Positions 8,823-16,548 of a DNA stretch of 38,072 bases are shown here, piece by piece. Source of the stretch: Desmonostoc geniculatum HA4340-LM1 (GTDB lineage: Bacteria > Cyanobacteriota > Cyanobacteriia > Cyanobacteriales > Nostocaceae); contig JAHHHB010000069.1 of the NCBI GenBank assembly GCA_019359545.1, positions 1 through 38,072 on the forward strand. Reading direction: 5' to 3'. Under the pieces are notes generated by a model. It was given only the letters and a program-made list of their open reading frames with translations. It did no database searches and was not told the DNA's origin. Numbering within the stretch: position 1 is the stretch's first letter; each line of letters starts with the position of its first letter. The translations under genes were made by a program, and so were the position numbers.

Positions 8823-9115
8823 AAATTTGCTCCGGAAAATACTTGAATTTTTTGAATATTTTTATGCTCAAAAAACTATTGAACAATTGCAACATCTAAA
8901 CTGTTAGCGATGTCCATTATTTGATGTCGGCTGGATATATAGCAATCCGATTTGATTTGGAGAATCACTCGTAGAGGTAAGGGATTAGTGATTGGGGACT
9001 CTTTACTGGGAAGAAGGAATAAAGGTGTACCTAGCTTCGTAAAAATCAAATATGAGTCCTATAATACCCTTTCTTTATGAAGCTGGAATATATTTTTATA
9101 GTTTCAAACCCCCTC

Positions 9116-10444
9116 TTATTTATGACTGAGCTTAATCGAAAAACCGTTTTGGGGCATAACCGTACCAGAAAAATATGTTGTATCAAAGGTAGTACCAGGC
9201 TCAAGTTCCAGTGAGTATTGGGAAAGTATATTGATTAATATCACCTTCGTACAGAGTAAGGTAAACGCCATACCAATGCACTGCCGAGGACCAGCACCAA
9301 AGGGAAAATAGTGGAAAGGAGGAGGTACATTCGTAAAGCGTTCCGGCACAAAATCATCGGGATTTTGCCAATATTGAGGATTACGGTGGAATGACCAGCT
9401 GCTAATAAAAATTTGGGTTTTCTCGGGAATTGTGTAGCCTCCTAAGGTGACTGGTTCTCCTGGAAGAACTTCCCGAATAAATAAAGGCACAGCAGGATAT
9501 AACCTCAACGCTTCTTTAACTACCAAATCAAGATATTTGAGTAGGTTGACATCTGCTTGGTGAAATTCGTTGCTGTGTTCTCCCAGAAAAACAGTGATTT
9601 CTGATTGCAGTTTTTGCATTGCTTCTGGGTTTTTAGCACATAAAAATAAGACCGCAGCTACAGCTTCGGCTACATTTCTTGTACCTGCGGTAAAGGTTGT
9701 AGATAACTCATCTCGCAATTGTGTTGTTGATAGGGCAGTGTCTTGAATGACAAAAGACAACAGATCTATTCCTCTTCGATCGGAATGCTCTTGGCGTTGA
9801 GAAATTTGCTTTTCAATAAAGTTATTCCATTGCTGGCGCTGCGACCAAAATTTTGGATTTAGAGATAGAGGATAGGGCAAAAATTGCTGTCCCCCGCGAT
9901 TGTTCATTTCTTGCATCAACGTATTAAAAGCCTCGAAATAGTCGCCATCCATTGCTGAACCCAGGATTGTCAGACCAAAGATGCGAAACGACAATTTCAC
10001 CAGTTCGCCAAAGAACTCTACAGATTTAGGTGTCGAGCTAGGTTGTAAGCTTTCTAGATAACTGTTGGTTGTTGCTCGAATAGTGGGCAAAATTTGCTCA
10101 AAATAATTGTTGATCTGGGTTGCTGAAAAGGGGTGATTGTGGCGTTTGAACTCCCAATCTTTACCGTTGCTTAAGAAAAGACTGTCCCCCATCACTGGTT
10201 CTGCTGCTTTTCGGGGAGAATTTTTATAATAGCGATCGCGATCGCTCACTAAAACTTGTTCAATTAAGGTTGGATCGTTAATCAAAATACTGGCTTGGTT
10301 GAATAACCAAAAGCGCATAATATCGCCATAAACCAAGCTATATTCATACAGTCTGATATGAGAGGGCGTACCCACAAAATCTAGAGCATTACCAATTAAG
10401 AATTTAGGAGTAGGCCCAGGAATGCGGTTGATATCATTTGTCAT
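9116..10444 (-). CDS. Cytochrome P450 with unusual I-helix
   Basis: 442 residues from the ATG at 10444; a TTG seven codons upstream is a less likely start. The proline-rich N terminus (INRIPGPTPKFLIGN) has no membrane anchor. The K-helix EALR (E311, R314) and the heme loop FGAGPRQCIG (382-391, cysteine ligand C389) are intact. The I-helix reads TAGTRNVAEAV, where most P450s have AG-x-(D/E)-T-T: the acid is Arg256 and the alcohol Asn257. Enzymes that rearrange fatty-acid hydroperoxides (CYP74, thromboxane synthase) also lack that pair, though P450cin has Asn there and is a normal monooxygenase. The lipoxygenase gene is the next gene upstream on the same strand. A role on lipoxygenase products is inferred from this position. 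Confidence 0.9.
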   Translation of the reverse strand: MTNDINRIPGPTPKFLIGNALDFVGTPSHIRLYEYSLVYGDIMRFWLFNQASILINDPTLIEQVLVSDRDRYYKNSPRKAAEPVMGDSLFLSNGKDWEFKRHNHPFSATQINNYFEQILPTIRATTNSYLESLQPSSTPKSVEFFGELVKLSFRIFGLTILGSAMDGDYFEAFNTLMQEMNNRGGQQFLPYPLSLNPKFWSQRQQWNNFIEKQISQRQEHSDRRGIDLLSFVIQDTALSTTQLRDELSTTFTAGTRNVAEAVAAVLFLCAKNPEAMQKLQSEITVFLGEHSNEFHQADVNLLKYLDLVVKEALRLYPAVPLFIREVLPGEPVTLGGYTIPEKTQIFISSWSFHRNPQYWQNPDDFVPERFTNVPPPFHYFPFGAGPRQCIGMAFTLLCTKVILINILSQYSLELEPGTTFDTTYFSGTVMPQNGFSIKLSHK

Positions 10445-10489
10445 TTTACGTTCACGATTGTCCAATTGTTACTTGCGGGAAATCAGTTG

Positions 10490-10815
10490 CAGGACTTACG
10501 CAAAAGATAAGGAAAGTAGCGGTAATACTCTGCGGGAAGCCCTGGGCGTCTACATCCCGCATTTCTCACAAGCTTGAGATCAGAGGGGCAGAGGGGCAGA
10601 GGGGCAGAGGGGCAGAGGGGCGGAGGGGCAGAGGGGCAGATGTGCAGAGGGGCAGAGGGGCAGAGGGGATTGAACTTGGCACATTGAACTCTCCCCTGCT
10701 CCCCTGCTCCCCTGCTCAAGAGCACAAGGTTTTGAGAGATGTGGTGAGAAATCCGGGTACATGAATTACCGCTAGGCAAGAATAAGGTTTTCGGTCACAT
10801 CTTGCGTAAGTTCTG
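10490..10815. mobile_element. AGGACTTACGCA element split by an insert
   Basis: The outer ends CAGGACTTACGCAAA and TCTTGCGTAAGTTCTG are inverted repeats. The outer thirds match the intact 94-bp copy at 16303-16396 almost base for base (GTAGCGGTAAT on the left; ATGAATTACCGCTA and AATAAGGTTTTCGGTCA on the right). In the intact copy these meet in a perfect palindrome; here about 234 bp (10527-10760) lies exactly at the palindrome centre. The insert has its own inverted ends (CCCGCATTTCTCAC and GTGAGAAATCCGGG) and a G-rich tandem array. It sits between the lipoxygenase and P450 genes. Confidence 0.75.
10581..10668. repeat. GGGGCAGA tandem octamer array
   Basis: About eleven head-to-tail copies of the 8-base unit GGGGCAGA with few substitutions (one GGGGCGGA, one TGTGCAGA). 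It lies inside the insert that splits the element at 10490-10815. Similar purine-rich stretches occur at 8372-8405 and 23670-23728. Translation of this array in any frame is an artefact. Confidence 0.85.
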
Positions 10816-10863
10816 AGTTGAAAACTGCTGGCTCAAAATCTTCACTGGTATGAAGAACAGGGA

Positions 10864-12549
10864 CTAAATATTTAAGCTATTAGGTACATTCGAGGGTAAA
10901 AGAAAGATGTAAGGTTCAAGGCGGGTCTGATTCCGCTCATTAATCTCTTGCTCGATTTGTTGTAATTTTGTCTGGAATTCCAGCAAAACCTTCTGAGCGC
11001 GGATATCGACAAAGTTTTTATCTGGATAGCCCAGGCGATTTGGCCGGAAAACACTGAGGGTTCTCATCAACTCTAGTTGCTTTGCCGCCAGCTTTTGTGG
11101 GGGGAGAATCTTCAGGATTGTGGCTTCATTAATTTCTTCATCGCGACTAGGAGGGGGTGCATAAGTGGCTAAGGGCATATTGGGTGCAAAGGCGATGTAG
11201 TCGTATTGGGGATAGTTGACTGCACCGTGCTGGGGTCCACTGACAAAAATAAGCTGGGTGGCGATCGCCACTAACTGGTCCACAGTTTCTAATTTCCCAT
11301 TGGGCACTAATCCTTTGACATTACCGCCTTCTGGAGATATCAGCTTTTGCACCCAATTTTGTAGCTCTGTATCCTCTATAATCTGGACTGGTGATATGTA
11401 GTAGAGATTTAGATAATCGCTAACGTAACCCTCAATTGCTTTCCACAATAGCAAAGCATCATCCCGATAGGGATAGTCTGGCAAAAAGTTTTCTCCCTGT
11501 CCATCGACATCTGTTTCACCCACTCCTCGTCTGGTTAGCTCCTTGGGTGGGGCAAACTCAGTGAAGTTTTCTAGATATTCTTTGATGGCACCTTTAATAA
11601 CGCTGATGGAGGCTTCTAAAGTTCCAGCTAGCAGGGTATCTGCATAGCCACCAGGGCTGATCAATTGTTCTCGTGCCAGTTCATTGATTGCCAGGGTGAA
11701 TTGAAAATGGGGTTTTAGCAAGACTGAGAGGGGATGATTGGGCGCTAGTTCGTTGGCAGTTGCCAAGACAAACGGCTCTAACACCAAATGAGTTCGTCCC
11801 AAATGGCTGACTGCTTCGTGATAGTTGCCATCAGCCATCTGAGCATAGATTTTTGCCATAAACCAATGCATCCCATCTATTGGTGTATAAATTGGATTTT
11901 TTTCTGGATCGGGTTGTTGATTGAGTTGAATGGCAATTGGAGTCAAACTTCCGCGATAATCGCCATAACCTACGGGTTTCCAGCAATATAACACCAAGGG
12001 AGCAGCAACACTTTTTCTTCCTTGTTCGTAGCTTCCTGGAGTTAGTCCATCAAGCCCCTTATAATTGGTGATGAAAATTCTGCCCTCGGCGATCGCCTCC
12101 GCCAGGGTCTTTTGAGTCAACATAATTTTTTGAAAGATGGCATCTGAAACTGGGAAGTTATCGGGTAATTTTCCTATTACCCGCTCAATTACCATCGGGT
12201 TGGCACCAGCTATGCGCTGACGAGCAAAGACACCATCGTTGCGAAATGTTTGCAATGTCGAGGGTTTGGGCAGGAGTGGAAACATCTCCTGGTAGTCTTC
12301 TAAGCTATCGAAGGGATCAAAAACATTATCGATATTAGTTGCCAAAGTATTGGCGATTAATGATATTAAGCTTTTATCTCGCTCCAGTAAGTATTTAAAT
12401 GAGAACATTTCTAACTGTGGCAATTCTTTAATCAGCAGTATTCCAGCTGTTTGGCTGTATTGATATTCTTCCCGCTGACGTGCAATATCTCGTTCTCGCT
12501 GTAACTTTTGTTCAGGGCTATCATCTTGGGGCAAACTCGGCTGTATCAT
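10864..12549 (-). CDS. Lipoxygenase (iron dioxygenase)
   Basis: 561 residues from the ATG at 12549, preceded by GAGGA nine bases upstream; a TTG five codons earlier is also in frame. It oxygenates polyunsaturated fatty acids to hydroperoxides. The iron ligands are all present: His249 and His254 in HEAVSHLGRTH, His441 and Asn445 in PQHGAVNYPQYDY, and the C-terminal Ile561. The substrate-pocket motif RIAGANPMVIERV (about 112-124) is typical. There is no PLAT/C2 domain, matching the short bacterial lipoxygenases. The upstream 40 residues are charged and without a signal peptide. It is followed after about 420 bp, on the same strand, by a P450, suggesting an oxylipin pathway. Regiospecificity cannot be read. 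Confidence 0.93.
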   Translation of the reverse strand: MIQPSLPQDDSPEQKLQRERDIARQREEYQYSQTAGILLIKELPQLEMFSFKYLLERDKSLISLIANTLATNIDNVFDPFDSLEDYQEMFPLLPKPSTLQTFRNDGVFARQRIAGANPMVIERVIGKLPDNFPVSDAIFQKIMLTQKTLAEAIAEGRIFITNYKGLDGLTPGSYEQGRKSVAAPLVLYCWKPVGYGDYRGSLTPIAIQLNQQPDPEKNPIYTPIDGMHWFMAKIYAQMADGNYHEAVSHLGRTHLVLEPFVLATANELAPNHPLSVLLKPHFQFTLAINELAREQLISPGGYADTLLAGTLEASISVIKGAIKEYLENFTEFAPPKELTRRGVGETDVDGQGENFLPDYPYRDDALLLWKAIEGYVSDYLNLYYISPVQIIEDTELQNWVQKLISPEGGNVKGLVPNGKLETVDQLVAIATQLIFVSGPQHGAVNYPQYDYIAFAPNMPLATYAPPPSRDEEINEATILKILPPQKLAAKQLELMRTLSVFRPNRLGYPDKNFVDIRAQKVLLEFQTKLQQIEQEINERNQTRLEPYIFLLPSNVPNSLNI

Positions 12550-12778
12550 AGAACTAGTCCTCAAATTTTCATAGTTTGAGATAACCCCATATTCCAGTTC
12601 GTCTTTTTATAGAGCTTTGCAGTTAGTCCAATACAGACCTAACCTTCAAGTCGTTCCCTACAAGGCTATCCTTAACCCTGACCTCTCTCAAAATTTGCAA
12701 AAGCAACAGATAAGTATAAGTTTTTTGGATATAAACCGAGTATGGCTATATTTTTCGCTGATATGGGGAAATAGGTAA

Positions 12779-12907
12779 GCGTTGCTAAATTATTGGTATG
12801 AAAAACAGAGTCGTAAAGTTTACTCTTTTATAGATCTATCAGAGGTTGATTGGGGAATTATGCAAGAGTATTTAAAACAACTGCGATCGGGGAAGGAAGT
12901 TGCGTAG
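12779..12907 (+). pseudogene. Possible C-terminal gene fragment
   Basis: An open stretch after an in-frame stop reads ALLNYWYEKQSRKVYSF and continues IDLSEVDWGIMQEYLKQ to a TAG. The amino-acid composition looks protein-like, but there is no start codon and no family I can name. It may be the tail of a lost gene; chance is not excluded. Confidence 0.25.
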
Positions 12908-13115
12908 CACTAACTGTTTGAAATCTTCTCTACAAGCTACTTCCAGCATTTATTAAGAATCGTTTCCTATTTTTGAACCGTATATTTGCTGGAATTTCTA
13001 AGTAAAAATAGGTTTGCGACATGAAAACCTGCTTTTCATGTCGCAAAAGCTGCTTTACGAGTGAGAAACTAAAGTTTGCTGGGTCAATTTTCCCTCAGAA
13101 ACCAATTATTTAAAC

Positions 13116-13237
13116 TGATACCATTTCTGTTTGAAGATGCGCCTTATAAGACTGATGCAAAACTACACACTGTAGCGGCAATTCATGAATTGCCGCTACG
13201 CGAATAGAGCGCAGCCTCATATAGAATTGGTATGAGG
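13116..13237. mobile_element. MITE-like element with central palindrome
   Basis: The ends TGATACCATTTCTGTTTGA and (read inward) TCATACCAATTCTATATGA are inverted repeats of about 27 bases with several mismatches. The interior is a perfect 28-bp palindrome at 13174-13201 (half-site GTAGCGGCAATTCA). No coding capacity. Confidence 0.65.
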
Positions 13238-13367
13238 TGGCGATGATTACAGCAGTTTTCATCTATTTGAACCACATCTGTTGTAGGGGCACAGCATTGC
13301 TCATTGGTGTCAACTTAACGTGAAATCTATGTCCCGCAAGAAACTTCAGTTCCTTGCTCATAGCAAA

Positions 13368-13455
13368 AGTCATCTGAAGATGACTAAAATATCTCCAAAA
13401 ATCTTTAGTCTACTGAAGTAGACTTTAGCTATCAGCCTTGAACTTTAGTTCAAGG
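13368..13455. repeat. Cluster of three hairpins upstream of cas6
   Basis: Three perfect short hairpins follow one another: AGTCATCT/AGATGACT at 13368-13385, AGTCTACT/AGTAGACT at 13407-13424 and CCTTGAAC/GTTCAAGG at 13436-13455. The first two have 2-base gaps between the arms and the third a 4-base loop. They end about 90 bp before the cas6 start and would lie in its leader if transcription begins upstream. Similar hairpin strings are dispersed in Nostoc-type genomes, so a link to Cas6 is unproven. Confidence 0.6.
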
Positions 13456-13546
13456 CGGGTGACTTCTTCAATGATAAAGGTTATTTTTCCCCACAAGGGG
13501 ATGGGAATTGAGTAAAATATTCAACATGTTTGCATAACAATCAGCG

Positions 13547-14677
13547 ATGGTAAGAGCAGCTACATCTACTAGGCGCAAAACCAAGCTAAAATCACCTTTT
13601 ATTCCCACATGGGCAGATGATACTGAATTGGTCGGATTGGTGTTTGACCTTGAACCGACTACTTCCACTTCCCTCTATTCTCAATACACTATCGGTCTTC
13701 ATGCTTGGTTTCTTGACCAAGTACGACAATTCAACCCAGACTTTTCTGCATATCTCCACGATGGAGAATCAGAAAAACCGTTCAATATTTCGGCGCTGGA
13801 AGGTCAACTCCTCGCCAGTGGAAGACAACTGCAACTAGAAGCCAAGCAAATTTACCACTGGCATGTCAATGCTTTGTCTCAAAAAGTGGTGGAGTTTCTG
13901 GGCCAATGGTTAACCCAATTGCCACAAACATTGGACTTAAGAAATGCTCCTCTTGAGATTAAACAGGTGAGTATTGCTCATCCGCCTACTACCTACAGAC
14001 AATTGTTAGAGTTCCCCAAAGAAAAACGCTCTCAAATCAATCTCAGCTTTGTCTCGCCTACCAGCTTTCGCCGCAAAGGCCATCATTTTCCTCTCCCGGT
14101 GCCAGTTAATCTTTTTCACAGCTACCTGCGCCGCTGGAATGACTTTTCTGGAATGCCAATGGAACCAGAATCTTTTCTCGATTGGATAGACGAAGGAGTA
14201 ATCATCCATCAGCATCGCTTGGAGTCGGTGAAGGTAGCAGCTGGCAAAAGAGGTTCGGTGACTGGGTTTACAGGAGCAATTTCTTGTGGTTTGAGTAAGC
14301 CCGCTTTAGCTAACTCTGAGTTTACTCAGTTATTTTATGTTTTGGCACGACTGGCTCCTTATTGCGGTACGGGACACAAAACGACCTTTGGATTAGGACA
14401 AACTCGTTTAGATTGGGTGGAACCAGAGATGAACGTACCCACTCAAGTGCTGACAAATCTGTTGGGAGAACGCATTGATGAGTTGACAGCGCTATTCACC
14501 GCCCAACGAAAACGCACAGGAGGCGATCGCGCTGATAAAATTGCTTCTACATGGGCAACTATCCTAGCCCGCCGGGAAATGGGAGAATCATTGCAGGTAA
14601 TAGCCGAAGATTTAGAAATGCCTTACGCAACTGTAAAAACTTATGTAAAATTAGCCCGTCGAGCCTTGAGGGAGTGA
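13547..14677 (+). CDS. cas6: Cas6-type CRISPR endoribonuclease with HTH tail
   Basis: 376 residues. Cas6 proteins cut precursor crRNA at repeat hairpins. The first ferredoxin-like fold shows TIGLHAWFLDQVRQFNPDFS, with His52 a candidate catalytic residue, and the family segment EKPFNISALEG (76-86). FVSPTSFRRKGHHFPLP (168-184) is the typical mid-protein motif, and GTGHKTTFGLGQTR (274-287) is the glycine-rich loop. Residues about 344-376 (EMGESLQVIAEDLEMPYATV and on) form a sigma-70 region-4-like helix-turn-helix, an extension absent from classical Cas6. No CRISPR array or other cas gene is in the window, so it is either a stand-alone processing enzyme serving distant arrays or repurposed. The start ATG at 13547 fits the fold. 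Confidence 0.82.
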   Translation: MVRAATSTRRKTKLKSPFIPTWADDTELVGLVFDLEPTTSTSLYSQYTIGLHAWFLDQVRQFNPDFSAYLHDGESEKPFNISALEGQLLASGRQLQLEAKQIYHWHVNALSQKVVEFLGQWLTQLPQTLDLRNAPLEIKQVSIAHPPTTYRQLLEFPKEKRSQINLSFVSPTSFRRKGHHFPLPVPVNLFHSYLRRWNDFSGMPMEPESFLDWIDEGVIIHQHRLESVKVAAGKRGSVTGFTGAISCGLSKPALANSEFTQLFYVLARLAPYCGTGHKTTFGLGQTRLDWVEPEMNVPTQVLTNLLGERIDELTALFTAQRKRTGGDRADKIASTWATILARREMGESLQVIAEDLEMPYATVKTYVKLARRALRE

Positions 14678-14748
14678 TGGGGGCTTTCAAGGGTAGGTAT
14701 TTAAGAAAAGCATAAATAAGCAGGTAAAATACTTTCCCCCACTGCGTT

Positions 14749-15849
14749 TTAAATTTGATAAGTCTGCCTGATTACCTCTTCTATTGAACCTGTGTGATGG
14801 AACATTTCTATTAGTTCATGAGATTTTGTTTTTCGCTTGGTGAGCAGCTTTTTTAATCTTGCTAACAAATGAATATCGGCATCGTTTGCCAGTGCCAGTT
14901 CAGCTGCTTGCAATACCTTTGTCGCATTCCCAAAAATATCCTCGTTGTCAAAGCCTTGTTTGGCAGAGATTTGGTGCAAAGCGGCATCGGGTACTGTTGC
15001 TCTACCTAATAAGGTTCGATCTAACACTAAACCTTTCAATAATGCCAGTAAAGCTGCATAGATAGAAAAATCATCACAACTGTCACAAGCCTTAAATTCA
15101 ATACGACCTACTTCAGCCGGAATGCGAGCGATTTTTGTTAGGGAAGGTACGCTATTAATTAGTTGTTCCTGTTTCTCAACAAAAACTAGAGCTGCTGGTC
15201 TTTTTCCTGTTCGGATAAATGTCCGTACTGATAGCCCATCCCATAAAGCTCCATTATAAAAAGGGGAGCTATAACTAAAAGGGACGATGTAGGGACTGTA
15301 ATAAGTTAATTTTCTGCCAATATCAATTAGATGTTCAAAAGACAAATATGCTACTGAAATATTTAAATCTGGTCCGTATGTCACCATGTGAATATTAGCA
15401 GTTTGTTCGTCAGGTTCAGTCTCTAATTGTTTGATTTCATAATCATTTAATGGCGGTTGAGGTTCAAAACTTGGATTGTATGGATTAAAACTGACTAAAA
15501 CTGGTGAGAAACTAAAATTAGCAGCAACCTCACGTAATAAGTGAAAACTTTCTGACAATTCAGTAATAGCGCCGTGAATATCAGAATGTATAGTTGTTCT
15601 AATTTCGATACCTTTGGAATGACAGTCTATCACCTGGTCGGAATCCGCAAATCTTTCAAATCCCTCAATGTACCATCTCTTTTTCTTAATACCTGCATCA
15701 CCGACGCGCAGTTGAGGATAATCACTGGCGTATATAGGTAGCTTTTCAATAATTTGATTGAAATCAGCAAATTTTGTCTGGGAAAAATCAGCAAACTTTC
15801 CTTCTTTGTTCAAGAAAGCGACTTCATGCTCAATGCCAAAAAGAAACAT
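14749..15849 (-). CDS. GCS2-family carboxylate-amine ligase-like protein
   Basis: 366 residues. The opening MFLFGIEHEVAF carries the G-x-E-x-E-type motif of the glutamate-cysteine ligase (GCS2) fold, and GIEIRTTIHSDI (about 85-96) and AEVGRIEFKACDS add the metal/ATP-binding acidic pattern. This fold joins an amine to a carboxylate using ATP, as in the first step of glutathione synthesis. It is unlike the standard cyanobacterial GshA as I know it, so it is more likely a specialised paralogue. The start has AAGGT about ten bases upstream. A tiny gene with strong ribosome-binding sites ends 46 bp upstream on the same strand, suggesting an operon and perhaps a peptide substrate. The true substrate is unknown. 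Confidence 0.65.
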   Translation of the reverse strand: MFLFGIEHEVAFLNKEGKFADFSQTKFADFNQIIEKLPIYASDYPQLRVGDAGIKKKRWYIEGFERFADSDQVIDCHSKGIEIRTTIHSDIHGAITELSESFHLLREVAANFSFSPVLVSFNPYNPSFEPQPPLNDYEIKQLETEPDEQTANIHMVTYGPDLNISVAYLSFEHLIDIGRKLTYYSPYIVPFSYSSPFYNGALWDGLSVRTFIRTGKRPAALVFVEKQEQLINSVPSLTKIARIPAEVGRIEFKACDSCDDFSIYAALLALLKGLVLDRTLLGRATVPDAALHQISAKQGFDNEDIFGNATKVLQAAELALANDADIHLLARLKKLLTKRKTKSHELIEMFHHTGSIEEVIRQTYQI

Positions 15850-15895
15850 TATGTAGACCTTAATTACTGATAATTAACCTAAAAACAAGCCGCGA

Positions 15896-16027
15896 TTAAT
15901 TGACGGCATTTGGTTTCATTAAAAAACTCTCGTCACAGAAGCATAACGTCTGGTAAGTCAATGTCAAATCTTGAACGAAACCCAAGTTCACTTCGGTTTT
16001 ACTCATGGATACCTCCATTACATACAT
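15896..16027 (-). CDS. Small peptide gene upstream of GCS2-like ligase
   Basis: 43 residues from the ATG at 16027 (AAGGAG six bases upstream) or 36 residues from the ATG at 16006 (GGAGG five bases upstream). Both ribosome-binding sites are strong and in the same frame, which is unusual and argues for real translation. The core reads MSKTEVNLGFVQDLTLTYQT followed by LCFCDESFLMKPNAVN, with a CxC pair near the end. No membrane segment or signal peptide is seen and I recognise no family. The gene is in the same orientation as the GCS2-like gene 46 bp downstream. It could be a substrate peptide, a leader peptide or a remnant of a larger gene; only the reading frame and start signals are seen directly. 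Confidence 0.5.
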   Translation of the reverse strand: MYVMEVSMSKTEVNLGFVQDLTLTYQTLCFCDESFLMKPNAVN

Positions 16028-16078
16028 TAACTTCTCCTTGTGAAAATAATTAGAAAAATTTCTCAAGATGATTCTGAC

Positions 16079-16169
16079 AGGACTTACGCAAACAATAGCC
16101 AAAACCCTTATTTTCACGTAGGGGCAATTCATGAATTGCCCCTACAGCGTGTACTTTTGCGTAAGTCCT
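16079..16169. mobile_element. AGGACTTACGCA element with central palindrome
   Basis: A perfect 14-base inverted end pair (AGGACTTACGCAAA at 16079 and its complement ending at 16169) encloses a perfect 28-bp palindrome at 16118-16145 (half-site GTAGGGGCAATTCA). It lies just upstream of the small peptide gene. No coding capacity. Confidence 0.8.
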
Positions 16170-16302
16170 ATCTGAGATGGATTTTAACTCAAGACTGAGT
16201 GTGGCGATTTGAAAACTTGCTTGGGTTGGGCTTTCATAGACAGGGCGATCGCTTTATTGATTTTTGTCTAGGTAAGCTGCAAAAATTAAATTATTATTTT
16301 GT

Positions 16303-16396
16303 CAGGACTTACGCAAAGGATAGCGAAAGTAGCGGTAATTCATGAATTACCGCTACGCTTGAATAAGGTTTTCGGTCATATCTTGCGTAAGTCCTG
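16303..16396. mobile_element. AGGACTTACGCA element, intact 94-bp copy
   Basis: Ends CAGGACTTACGCAA and TTGCGTAAGTCCTG are perfect inverted repeats. The centre is a perfect 26-bp palindrome at 16330-16355 (half-site TAGCGGTAATTCA). It is the uninterrupted counterpart of the split copy at 10490-10815 and lies about 130 bp from a sister element at 16079-16169. Confidence 0.85.
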
Positions 16397-16548
16397 TTTC
16401 TATCCACACAAAAATCGGATTCTTCTCCCCTTGCTCCCAGAGCAATTGGCTATTTGTCGATTTACAAGCCTCTGCTGCACCCACTATCTTCATAGTCACT
16501 AGGTAGGGTAGCTTAGTAGTGACCAAGGAAAGCTTGAGACGTGAGTTT

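Larger units (their letters stand above)
12565..13546. other. Gene-poor region with repeats and hairpins
   Basis: Nearly 1 kb without an intact gene between the divergent lipoxygenase and cas6 genes. It holds a short coding-like fragment (12779-12907), a palindrome-centred element (13116-13237) and three adjacent hairpins (13368-13455). Promoters for both flanking genes must lie here, but no clear boxes were recognised. Confidence 0.65.

Noticed and set aside
10438..10779. Open frames on both strands of the octamer array
   Set aside because: They encode low-complexity repeats of the GGGGCAGA unit; a tandem repeat of 8 bases stays open in several frames by chance.
12779..12907. A new small gene upstream of the lipoxygenase
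   Set aside because: There is no start codon or ribosome-binding site; at most it is a gene fragment and is listed as such with low confidence.
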